Origin: Perkinsus olseni
Lineage: Eukaryota; Perkinsozoa; Perkinsida; Perkinsidae
Length of the DNA: 64,000 nucleotides
NCBI GenBank assembly: GCA_013115135.1
Contig: JABANP010000257.1
Location: 1-64,000 of the forward strand
Direction: 5' to 3'
The number at the start of each line of letters is the position of its first letter. Within the stretch, counting starts at the first letter, position 1. Both the position numbers and the translations under genes were made by a program. Of this stretch, positions 24,164-34,794 are shown in pieces. Under the pieces are notes generated by a model, which was not told the origin of the DNA, did no database searches, and worked only from the letters and a program-made list of their open reading frames with translations.

Positions 24164-26112
24164 ATGCCTACTCTAGAGTTCCAGGTCGTCCATAAGGACA
24201 AAAACAAATACGCCACTAAGTCTCCAGTGATGGCGGCAGACTCCTTTAACTTTTGTGTAAGTGTCCGTATCATCTGCCGGGTGGGGTATCTCTTCCCTAA
24301 TTGAGGATGCTTCGAGTCACGTGAAGCACGAATGTGCTATGAGCAGGTGGCGGTGCATCTCGAGGGCAAGCACAACTCCGAGGATATATACCTAGGTGCC
24401 TACATGCATTTCACTGAGAAACAAGGTGTGATACGAAAAACAGTCCGTCGATCGCCTGTACCTGAGCACCCTCGGTTACTTGACTTGTTCGTTTGTTAGG
24501 TGTCTCAGATGATTTTCCCCTCGGGACTCCCATGAAGCTCGAGATCGAGCTGGTTAATCATGATAACCTTCAAAAATCAATTGTATTTGTCGGAGTTTGC
24601 GATCCACTGGCCTTGAACGAGTGACTCAAGGCAAGGGCATATCTGCAGGTACGCCGTCGCACTCGGTTGGTCTACCCTGGTCTGGGGCAGGGATGGAGAA
24701 AGTTCCTGAAGAAATCTGAGCTTACGAAAGAGAAAGGCTGGCTCGACTCGCAGGGCAAATTAGTGCGTATAGGTTCTTCAGGCGGTTCTTCTGCTCATTA
24801 GACTTGCACTGCGAGTTGCAATAGGTGCACTTTTACTGCCTTGAAGCGGGGTACCATATAGAGCAAGGTTGTCGGCTCGGGCGCATCGGCATGTGAACTT
24901 CGTCACCTCTCTCACCTGCTCTTAGGTATTCAGAGCCAGTGCTAGCATTGTTGAGGTGGACCCGACTCCCCTGAAGCCCGCGTGGCATGAGGTCCGCTTT
25001 GATGGTCGTCAAGAGTATGATCCGGGTGATGAATTTAAGCCTCCACCAACATGGAAGGGAAACTATAAATTCCAGGTGAGCCTAGGTACTGGCACAAATT
25101 ATCTCTCACGCTTTTTCAGTAATGTCTTCAGGTGGCAATATTTCCCGGCGGTATCAGATCCGAAGATGGGCAGCAGTGCCTTGCTGCATACATACATCTA
25201 CTTGGAACGCGAGGTGGTATGCCGAGTCATCGAATAAAACCGTGGCACGTGACGATGGTCGACTCGCGTATTGCGGTGATGAGGGCGCCGATCGAGCCGA
25301 GCGATTCAACTGAGGCCCTGCCGAGGACTGTTGGTCTTCCGGCATCATTCTTGCATTTTAGAGATCAACACTATTGACTTCGTGAAAGTGAAGGTGAAGC
25401 TGCTGAATCACAAGGATGCCCAAAAAACTATTGTAGGTGTTGTTGAGAGCTTTTGGCTGGTGATGATAGCAGTGTGCGCTCATTGCGATGGCTTTTCCAC
25501 CCCCGCATCTCTAGCGTTACCTGAAACACCAACAGCGGGCCAGTAGTATCACCATAGTAGTCGACTTAGTTTACCAACGCCCGGTAGCTGGCGAAACAGA
25601 CACACAGCCTTCAGACCTGGACCGCTGTTCACACCTTCGACGAGCTCGGCCATAGTTGGGGATGCCCTGCATTGGTTCCTATACATGAGATCAAACAAGA
25701 AAAGTTCGGTTGGCTTAATCCGAGTGGAGAGATAGTGAGTATCCCGTGTCTCAGCGACCAACCTGACTAAGCATCACGTTGCATCCATGGGTTGTTTTAA
25801 TGTCCAGGTCCTTCGAGCCTCGGTACTCCCTGCCTTAGTAGGAGGTCCTAACCCAGTGGAGGTTCAGTCTAGAGGACGGCACTCAGCCAGAAGGTAACGT
25901 TTTATAGCGTTCTTTGAGTAGCAGGAATCGAGACTTAAGACTCGCCTTCTACCTCTGCCCTGCTCAATGATCGAACGGGTTTGTGGGAGGGATGCATCAC
26001 ACCATTATACTGTGGAGGAGTATTTCTAAGGTCGAGCACCACCGGCGGCTTCCCAGGGATAGGTCTCAAGGAATCTCCTGAGGCCTCGCCCAAGAGGGTG
26101 AAGCTCGAATGA
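24164..26112 (+). CDS. MATH gene E, two MATH modules, KRVKLE tail
   Basis: All ten exons of the family layout are intact by eye. Module 1: 24164-24256 (MPTLEFQVVHKDKNK...), VAVHLEGKHNSEDIYLGAY, FPLGTPMKLEIELVNHDN and LVYPGLGQGWRKFLKKSELT. Module 2: the shared exon ending at 25075 (carrying AWHEVR in place of EWHEVR), VAIFPGGIRSEDGQQCLAAY, VKVKVKLLNHKDAQKTI, TWTAVHTFDELGHSWGCPAL and VLRASVLPALVGGPNPVE. The tail exon ends SPEASPKRVKLE, TGA at 26110. This is the best reference copy for class 1. The tail is one conservative change from the core of the known human MYC nuclear signal (KRVKLD), so nuclear import is a reasonable inference. Binding partners are unknown. Confidence 0.8.
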
Positions 26113-26740
26113 AGCACATTTCTCGAGGCTCTGATATCACCCAACATGATTGTCGATGCGTTTTCCGGATATTTATCAGTGGCAGTGCAGCGCGGCTTTG
26201 AGTTGAGTATCGATTGAAATTCCCGTGTCGGCTTTCCGCCGTTTGCGCAGTAGCCCACTTCCATACGAAAAGCGTACCTACTCGTCAAGTTAAGTGTCTC
26301 TATTCTGTGTCTCAGCGACACTCGCAGCACTTCGAGTGTACCGACTGCTTTTTGCACGTGCAACCACCATTTCGTGCCACGAATGGTGAGTGGCCTACCC
26401 TAGGTCTTGTTCTGAGCTGTGAGTCTGACCACAGTTGTCGTTGTCGATTATGGAGTCAAGTGGTCGTACAAAGAATAACATTTCTCCAAACACGCTGTGA
26501 ACTTGAGGATTCCCCGAACTGCCCGGCGAAGTTGGAATCGATTTCAGTTGCTTTATCTTTTCGTGCTATGGAGTTGAATGCAATTCTTCCCACTGAAGTA
26601 GACGTTCCTGGTCATATAAGCTCGAGTTCAAAAAAGAAGTTGAGGTTCATCTCGGGGAGAAAATCACAGGGAAGGTTGTGAAACACCCGGTATTCACGAC
26701 ATGTTCATACCTTGGTACTCGTTCCCAGTGTCATTGTTGT
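26113..26740. other. intergenic, possible shared 3' region
   Basis: After the stop of gene E the segment near 26110-26210 (ATTTATCAGTGGCAGTGCAG then GGCTTTGAGTTGA) resembles the region after genes C, F and I. The rest shows no recognised feature. An unassigned forward frame occupies 26214-26681. Confidence 0.5.
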
Positions 26741-28685
26741 ATGTCTGCCATGGAGTTCCAAGTCGACCCTAACAGCCAAAGCATATCGGTCACCTCTCCA
26801 GCGATGGCAGCGGAATCATTCAACTTTCACGTGAGCGTTCGAACCTCCACACGCGGAATTTAGGCTAGTGAGTAGACCTGTAACACGCCCTTCGAAACCC
26901 TCGGTGATGTCCCCCTCGACTCGTGCTGTGAAAGTGTTACCTGAGCAGGTGGTGGTGTATCTTAGTGGAGTCAACGCGAAAAATGGATGCCTGGGCGCTT
27001 TCATGGGTTTTGCCGAAAAGAAAGGTGAATCGACAGACCATGCTGTGACACCATTGGTGTCTACAATCCGTGCTCTCATGCTGACCCATTTCATTCCTGA
27101 CTTCTCAGGCTCCTCAGTCGACTTTCCTCTCGGTAAGGAAGTGGAGTACGAGATCGAGTTAGTCAATCATGATGACCCGCAGAAATCTGTCGTAATATCT
27201 GCAGCAACCGCGATTCAGGACTCGTATCAGTCGCTAGTAACCATGAGCCGAAGCACGAGTCTTATTGAGCCATCACTATCGCTGAAGGTGCTTCGCTCTA
27301 CTCAAACCCCATCTACCCCGGGCTTGTACAAGGATGGAAGGAGTACGCCGATAAATCAAAGCTAACAAAGGAGAACGGTTGGTTGGACAAGGAAAGCCAA
27401 TTGGTGCGTTGGTGTTCATACTAAATTCCTATGTAATCTTTCTGGTGTTGCTACCGCGGGATCAATTTCAAGCCATTTTTATCGCCTTGTCGTCCCTGCG
27501 TAATCGCTTCACCTGTTCCTAGGTATTCCGGGCCAGAGCTAACGTTGTCGAAAAGGACCTGAATCCCCTGAGTCCCGAGTGGCACGAGGTCCGCTTTGAT
27601 GGTCGTCAAGAGTATGATCCGGGTGATGAATTCAAGTCCCCACCGACATGGAAGGGAAACTATAAATTCCAGGTGGCAGCCGTGATAGGACTAAAGGTTT
27701 CGTGTATCCCATTTTTGATCTCTCTCTGTAGTTAGCGGTATTCCCAGGTGGTATCGAGCCCAACGATGAGCAGCGAAGCCTTGCCGTGTATGTGCACCTA
27801 CTGGAATCGCGAGGTGATCTTCAACACCGAGTCGGACTTAATGTATTGGACAACTGCACTGAACAGTTGGGTCGCTATGATTGCAACACCCGGCGCTAGG
27901 GTTCCCAACCTTAAAACAGTTCCCGTGAGCGCTTCTCGTACGAACGGCGGAACTCTCGTCCGTTGAGAGTGCTCACCAGTTCTTCCGGAGGTTCAACAGC
28001 TCCGGTATATAGGCTTTTCAGGGAGCAACGCTATGGATTCCCTCACGCTGAAGATCAAGTTGCTGAATCATAAGGATCCTGCAAAAACTATCGTGAGTTG
28101 TTCTAACCTCACCGGCTGCGTTGATTGAGTCACTTTGTCGCTAATGCGCTTCACTATGGCAGAGCTTGTACTCGCTCAGTAGCATAGTCCTAGAGTATTA
28201 TTCCTTCTTATAAGGGGTCAGCGTCACCTCTCAGACATGGACCTCCGTTCACGCCTTCGACGAGATGGACCAGAGTTGGGGATGCTCTACATTGATACCT
28301 CTAGAGGATATTAAGAAGGGAGGCCTTGGTTGGCTCAATGGGCAAGGAAAGATTGTACGACCTGGGTCTTGACCAATTGTTACCTGCTGAGGAACGGTTG
28401 TATCGTCACAACGCTCGTGCCATGCTGACGCTCTACGCTCATTCCGAATGAGTCAGCATCGAGAGGGCATTCGCAGGTCCTACGTGCTGCGGTGTTACCT
28501 TCGTCGGTGGGAGGCCCAAACCCCCGAGAGATTCGCCGTAGAGGAAGAGCGTAAGTGTGGAGCGAGTTCTGATATATTATCCTTCCTAAATGTTATTGTA
28601 ATACGCTTCCATCAGGTCGAACAGTGCCAGTGGCTCTCCAGAAGCTGTTTCTGAGTCCTCGGCCAAAAGAGCGAAGCCCCAATGA
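26741..28685 (+). CDS. MATH gene F, two MATH modules, possible frame break in exon 4
   Basis: Module 1 starts at ATG 26741 (MSAMEFQVDPNSQS, exon to 26830) and continues VVVYLSGVNAKNGCLGAF and FPLGKEVEYEIELVNHDDP. The fourth exon, near 27290-27404, encodes IYPGLVQGWKEYADKSKLT but sits two bases out of the phase used by paralogues, so it needs a different acceptor or is frameshifted. Module 2 is intact: the shared exon ending at 27672, LAVFPGGIEPNDEQRS, LTLKIKLLNHKDPAKTI, TWTSVHAFDEMDQSWGC and VLRAAVLPSSVGGPNPRE. The tail ends SESSAKRAKPQ at TGA 28683. It is class 1. The basic tail is weaker here than in genes E and I. Function is as for the other members: peptide-binding adaptor by family, with no enzymatic domain seen. 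Confidence 0.7.
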
Positions 28686-29460
28686 AGCGCCCCGGACTTT
28701 GATCTCAGCCCTCATTGTTATCAACGGACTAACCTGAGTATTCATCAGTTTCAGTCGAAAAGGCTTTGAATTGAACATTCCAGCATATTTCCAGGAGTAC
28801 TGATTGGAGTTGGAGGAAGCTTTGGACACCGAAACCGCGACGCAAGATCCCTCGCCGCTGTGGTCCGGTTTAGGGCTGGCATGTGAGGCCAGGAGCTGGG
28901 GTAGCTTAGCGAGTCCAGAGAGATTGTATGGTAAGTGGCGCTTGCCTGAGTTGGGTCGGTCGCTGAAGGCATGCAAGTCGGGTGATATAAGTTCGGCGAA
29001 CATCCAAAGCGACTTTGTCCCTAACTTATCATTATGCAGCACTGCTTCCGATCTTTCGAGGAGGCTAGTTTATCATGTCCAGCTAAGAGGCTCGCCGAAC
29101 TATAAAATACTCGGAGCATATTGTTCAGGTTCTTTTGAATAGTATAGGTCCTGCCCGTTTAAGTCTGCTACGTTCCATTGCGTTCGCGCTGGGATAGTGT
29201 GCGTTCACTCGAATAAAGACCACTTTGAGTAGTAATAAAACTTGCACTGACAAGAGTCTCCCTTCTGCCCTCCATGGGGTTCATCCTGCCACCCGACTGC
29301 AACTCCGGCCAGGGTAAGACAGTCACCACGACGGTATCTCGCTCCCCATCGACTCGCTTCGTTAAAGCCTGATATGAACAGTTCGCCGAACTGAGTTCGG
29401 GCGTGGCTGCAACATCCTTCGAATGTCATGTCCATAACGTTTCCAAATTTCCTCTTTCAG
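28686..29460. other. intergenic between MATH genes F and G
   Basis: The first 110 bases include ATTCATCAGTTTCAGTCG followed by GGCTTTGAATTGA, shared in diverged form after genes C, E and I. A forward frame at 28804-29142 and its antisense partners have no family likeness. Confidence 0.5.
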
Positions 29461-31528
29461 GTGACCACGATCTCTCCATTCCCGCCGTAGAATTCCAAGT
29501 TCCTCTAAAGAGCAACCAATGCACCACGAGTCCAACCATTTCAACGGACTCATTCAACTTCCGGGTGAGCCTCTTGTGTCACGCAGTATGTGTCGCAAAG
29601 GGAATCGTATAAAATGTCCTCGTCAGACGCTTTCGCTCACCCGATGATGGCTCGTGAATCCACGGTTCCTTTCCAATTAGGTCGAAGTGACTACGTGTCA
29701 TTGGTCTAGCACGAGCATCACAGACTTTGACAGGCTACGGGTCTACTTCAAGATCTATAATAAAACGGGTAAGCCAGGCTGAGAACCGTCGATCATCTCT
29801 GAGCCATCGCACAAACTTCCATGCTGGTCACCAAATCCGTCGCGGTAGGTTCATCTGGCTCGTTCCCGTTTGGGGAGAACATAAGAATGGAGGTTCACCT
29901 TGTTAATCACAAGGACCCGACGAAGTCTATCGTGAGTTGAGACATCAACACTGGTTGAGCTATGGCTCTGGGTGGAACCGGGGCCCACTTCAGGTGAGGA
30001 CTATCACTCGGAGGATTTATCCAGGCCTATCTTGCGGATGGCACAGTTTTGCATACCAAGCGAATTTCACGGCTGAAGAGGGGTGGCTGGATGATGAGAA
30101 AAAACTGGTACGTCCATCATCTTTCTGGCACTACGAACGCATGGCGCTGAGAATTCCCCACCTTTCTTCGCAGCAGTTGTTCAGAAAGGTTTCTCCAGTT
30201 TGCCCGGATATGAACTAAAACGATATAGCGCGAGCCCACCTGATATTCCTCAGGTATTCCGAGCTCGGACTCTCGTGCTCGAAGAGGACCCGACTCCCCT
30301 GAAGCCCGAGTGGCACGAGGTCCGCTTTGATGGTCGTCAAGAGTATGATCCGGGTGATGAATTCAAGTCCCCACCAACATGGAAGGGAAACTATAAATTC
30401 CAGGTGGGAGACCTCTCAGCGGGGGTTCGCGAGCATCGCCTCGGATCATCCTCGACATATGATTGGGTTGAGCATTCATCAAAATCCGTCCTTGAGTCAG
30501 TTGGCAGTAATGCCCGGAGGACTGGAATGTGATGCTGGGGAGCGAGGTCTTGCAGTGTATATCCATTTGCTAGGGAAGAAAGGTGGGATTTGTTTGATGA
30601 CATGGGATAAGCACAGATGCTCGTCCGTCTCCCGCCTTTACTTTTACTTCCGTATAATATGAGCAAGTAACCGCACTAGAACCGCCGGTCTTCATTCCTC
30701 CCAGGTACTACCGCTTCTGATTTTGTCGCCCTGAGAATCACCCTGTTGAATCACAAGGATGCCAAGAAGTCAATCGTAGGTACACGCAGAGCGCCGTCCA
30801 CATTTTCTAGTGTGTGTTTTCCAGACGAAATGTATTACGGTATTCGTCGAGTAGATTCTCGAGCCAGTCGGGCTCAATCGAGTTGAATTGCCCATTGGCA
30901 ATGGGCCATTGCAGCACGCCCAACGTTCGCTGGTGTCCTCTGTAAAAGGCGGATCTTACTATGGCATGAGCGGTTTCCCCTCAGAAATGGTTCTCCACGC
31001 ACAACTTCACCGATGTAGGCGATCTTAGTTGGGGATGCCACCACTTGATTGGTATTAACCAGCTGAGGACAGATGGGTCAGGATGGCTCGATGACAAGGG
31101 AGAGCTGGTACATCGTAGAAGGTCTTGGTGGAATATACGGCAGCATCGTTTGGTTCAGGTTCTGAGGGCATCCGTCCTACCTGCGGCAGCCGAGGGTCCA
31201 AATCCATCGGGAGTTATTGTTCAGCCTACGATTACGGAGTGAGCGCCTCTCCGCTCATGGCACATGCCCTGTGTCACAGAGTTCTTCCGACACGAAGCAT
31301 GTCAAATCGGTTTCTTCCAGGTCCTCGTCCACCGCGTTTCCTTCTTCTACAAGCTCGTCGCCAGGAGCTGCGGATGAAATATTGCAGGGAAGGTAGGATT
31401 GTCATAGTATCTCGCGACCAGTTGTTAGTTTTACGGTTTTGGATACTAGTGACCGGCTTGTGCTCAGGTCCTTAGAAGGAAGCTCCAATGGAAGCTGGAT
31501 TGTTGAAGAAGTGAAGTCGGAAGAATGA
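29461..31528 (+). CDS. MATH gene G, two MATH modules, acidic tail, start codon not found
   Basis: The first recognisable exon (29461-29564) encodes IPAVEFQVPLKSNQCTTS...SFNFR, but no in-frame ATG lies at the position used by the other copies. An upstream exon or loss of the start is implied. The second exon is unusual (VEVTTCHWSSTSITDFD, lacking the VYPxG pattern). Later exons are normal: FPFGENIRMEVHLVNHKDP, RIYPGLSCGWHSFAY, the shared exon ending at 30403, LAVMPGGLECDAGERGLAVY, VALRITLLNHKDAKKSI, KWFSTHNFTDVGDLSWGC and VLRASVLPAAAEGPNPSG. The last exon ends SWIVEEVKSEE, TGA at 31526, like gene D. It is class 2. The unusual second exon means module 1 may have lost peptide binding. Confidence 0.65.
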
Positions 31529-32246
31529 GTTGCTGCAAGTGGAGGTTGCGATTGCAATGACAGTCTTCTGATCGAAGCCGATCGCCCCAACGAAGGAAGC
31601 ATTTCAATTTGTCTCGCAAGCTCGCGTCTTGAGTGCAGTTCGCAAGGTCTGGAACGCTTCACGACATCCAGACGTTTCAATCACTCGAAGCTGACCGTCC
31701 CCCATCAGAGGCGGCATCCGCCACATCGGAAATTGCGCTCACGAAGAATCGTATCTTCACTCCAACATCCTCTTCTAAGTGTTTCACCATATTGTCTTTT
31801 TTCCAACCACAGCAGCACCAGAAACCAAACGTCGATCTCGAGCTTACCTTTTTTTACCTAGGCCGTAGAATCTGGGCTTTCAAGCCCCAGGAGAGGCATT
31901 CCAAATATCGTATGTGTCGGAAATGTGTGGTAGCACCAGCCGAATTATCAGTCAGCATAGAGGTTACTGCTTCTCGGAATTCCTCTATCCACAGGGGCAC
32001 ATCCGATCATGGCAAAAGCGCCTCCTTGTAGTTCCTGTAAAGTGACCCACTGTGGGTCTCCTTGTGACACAAGGTTCGTGTGCTTCTTATTACTGGGAGC
32101 GATTCGCTGCTATGGGTGTTATCAAGGCATCCAAACTAAGGGCACCCTTGTCAAATTCAGAAGCAGAGACGCCCCTCGCACTCTGTTCTTACGTGGTCTC
32201 TTTTCCTTCCGGTCTCGGTGCCTCCTCCAGTTTTCTCTTCTCGACC
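31529..32246. other. intergenic between MATH genes G and H
   Basis: There is an unassigned forward frame at 31633-32031. No recognised domain, repeat or RNA was seen. The promoter of gene H presumably lies at the right end. Confidence 0.45.
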
Positions 32247-33926
32247 ATGGAATTTCAAACCGACCCCAGCGACCAAGTCAATACTTTTGTCACTTCTCCA
32301 GTCATGGCGGCGGAATCTTTCGGATTTTACGTAACCATTCGTAACCCATGCTGGAGCAGACCTGCTCAGCCCAGGACCGTTGAAAGCAGAAGTATTTCAT
32401 GAACAGGTTGAGGTGTATCTCAAGGGGCAAAGAAACAGAGAGGAAGGGTGTTTGGGGATATTCATGAATTTCGCTGAAAAGAGAGGTGGGCCAGATCAGA
32501 GGGTTTGTCAGCATTTCAAGTATCAACTCTGTCGTATGTCGGTGTTAGCTCATTCTCAGAACGACGTTCTGTCCTTTATCTTCCTTCCTCACGCTCATCA
32601 GCAGATTTTCCTCTCGGTGTCAACGTGAAGTTCGAGGTCGAATTGGTTAATCACAATGAACCCCGAGAATCCATTGTAATGTTCATGGGATCGTTTCCTC
32701 GTCTGAAGCATTCAGCTACAATTCGTTACTGACGATGACCAATCGAAGCACGAGATATCGTGAGTGTAGGAGTACTACTGTAGGTCAATGCATCCAATCA
32801 CATGATCTACCCTGGCTTCGGTTGGGGAAAAAGGAACTTCATCAAATGATCTGAACTCACGAAGGAAAACGGCTGGCTTGACCGCGAAAGCAAACTGGTG
32901 AGTACTATTGATTTCCTCATCTACGTAGGAAGGCGCTTGTTTGTGGGTGCGATACGTTTCACAAGAAAATACTCTCCGTTGTCAGCTCACCTGTTTCTAG
33001 GTATTCAGAGCCAGAGCTGCCATTGTCGGAAAGGACCCGAACCCCCTGAGTCCCGAGTGGCATGAGGTCCGCTTTGATGGCCGTCAAGAGTATGATCCGG
33101 GTGATGAATTCAAGTCCCCGCCAACATGGAAGGGAAACTATAAATTCCAGGTGGGGCAAGTTAGATTGGATCATGTCTGTAGCATCGGCTCTTGCTTTCC
33201 CTTCAGTACTAACTCTCATTTTTACCTCAGTTAGCAGTATTTCCGGGGGGTCCGGCATTAAGTGATGGAGACCGGGGTCTGGCAGTCTATATCCATCTGC
33301 TAGGGAGTAGGGTAGGACAATTCCATTGATATGTGGCCGCTGAGTTCGCTCACATTAGCAAGCAACGAAAGTGCGGCAGAGCCTGAGGCTCCTAAGTCCT
33401 TAGCGTTGAGGATCACTCTCTTAAACCGCGAGGATGTCAGCAAATCAATTGTAAGCCCAGGGATAGTTCTTCTTTCATCGAACGTTCCTCCGCACTTGGC
33501 CGATTGCACGTAGTTTATTATTTGGTTCGTTGAGCAGTTTCAACACCCTGGGAATTGACTGACTACCAAATGATACGCTACGCTTTATCAGGAGCGCTGT
33601 ACGGCATCTAATTAGGAGATTCTCATTTTTCGGCATGCTGAGGAGAGACTCGCTGCTTGATCTTCAGAATTGGTTCTGCACCCACACATTCATTGGAGCG
33701 GAGAAGAGTAGTTGGGGATGCCCACATTTGATTGGCATTGACCAACTGAGAGGAAAGGGGCTGGGGTGGCTGGACGAGCGCGAAGAGCTTGTACGCTAGG
33801 CGAATCCTTGGACGAATAGGTTGACCTTTCAGTGCCGGTCAGGCCCTGAGAGCATCTGTCACGTCAGTGGCTCCTGAAGGATCAAACCCATCCGGAGCTT
33901 TGGCTCAGCCAGGAATCACCGAGTAA
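32247..33926 (+). pseudogene. MATH gene H, two modules, in-frame TGA in exon 4
   Basis: The ATG at 32247 opens MEFQTDPSDQVN...SPVMAAESFGFY (to 32330). Then come VEVYLKGQRNREEGCLGIF and FPLGVNVKFEVELVNHNEP. The fourth exon reads MIYPGFGWGKRNFIK and then TGA (32847-32849), where gene I has an arginine codon CGA in an otherwise parallel sequence. Module 2 remains well kept: the shared exon ending at 33150, LAVFPGGPALSDGDRGLAVY, LALRITLLNREDVSKSI, NWFCTHTFIGAEKSSWGCP and ALRASVTSVAPEGSNPSG to TAA at 33924. A more distal exon like those of D and G is possible. With one nonsense codon and no other damage, this is either a young pseudogene or a truncated one-module protein. Recoding is possible but unsupported. 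Confidence 0.65.
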
Positions 33927-34794
33927 CAGCCTGCGACTCGCAGCAGAACCTTATTTCACATTCTCATCAAATGCTCCTCCAAATGCACATTGGCCAATTT
34001 TCCTCTGCCCGTACGAGCTCGTCTGAGGAGAGTGTGGTAGGACTATCTCAACGGGAGTAACGTAGCTACACTATGCTGTGACAAGCCGATAAACCCAGGG
34101 AAATAAAACGTTCAGGTCTATCGGGAGTTACTTGGACGGAAGTTAATTCGTGCAAGGCACCAAGGCACCAAGGCAGAAGGCTGATTAGTAGGACTCTAGG
34201 CGCACTTTAATTTGTCCAACCTATTGAGTGTTGCGTGCAGTTCGGCAGTTTCGCCCCCGAGGAAGCCGGCCAGAGTCAGATATAGGAGGAGCACATCTTC
34301 ATGTACTGTAGCATGCTCGCTGCTCCGGAGTAGCCCACTCAATCAAGCAAAGGCACTCCGTGTTTAGCTTTATGAGTTATGCGCGTCTTGCGGAGTGCTT
34401 TATGAAAACCCCATCGTCAGGTTACTAGCACTTCATGCGACGACCTCCCGGGCATCGTCGATGTGCAGTGCTCTAGCAAAATGTAGTTCGGCAATATCCT
34501 AGGCGCGTGCGGCGAGACGTGCTGCACAACTAAGTGTTCCTCACTATCTAGGTTCCGAGCCGGAGTAACAAGCCAACATTGATAAAAAAAATATCCCTAG
34601 CCTTCATGTCAGAGGCTTCGACTGTGGTTTATATACTTGAGTGCGTACCATGGTCACCCTCGCCTAACTGTCTGACAATCCGAGCCGGATCGTGCTGCCG
34701 TTTTTCAGCTCTCAGAGTGTTCGCTGTATCCGCCCGGGTCAAAAAGTACTTTCGAGGCTCATACCCTGAGCCGTATCTTCAGTGCTATTACTCT
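33927..34794. other. intergenic between MATH genes H and I
   Basis: A Ser/Glu-rich frame near 34010-34064 (RTSSSEESVVGLSQRE) could be the diverged last exon of gene H. Otherwise no feature was recognised. Confidence 0.4.
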
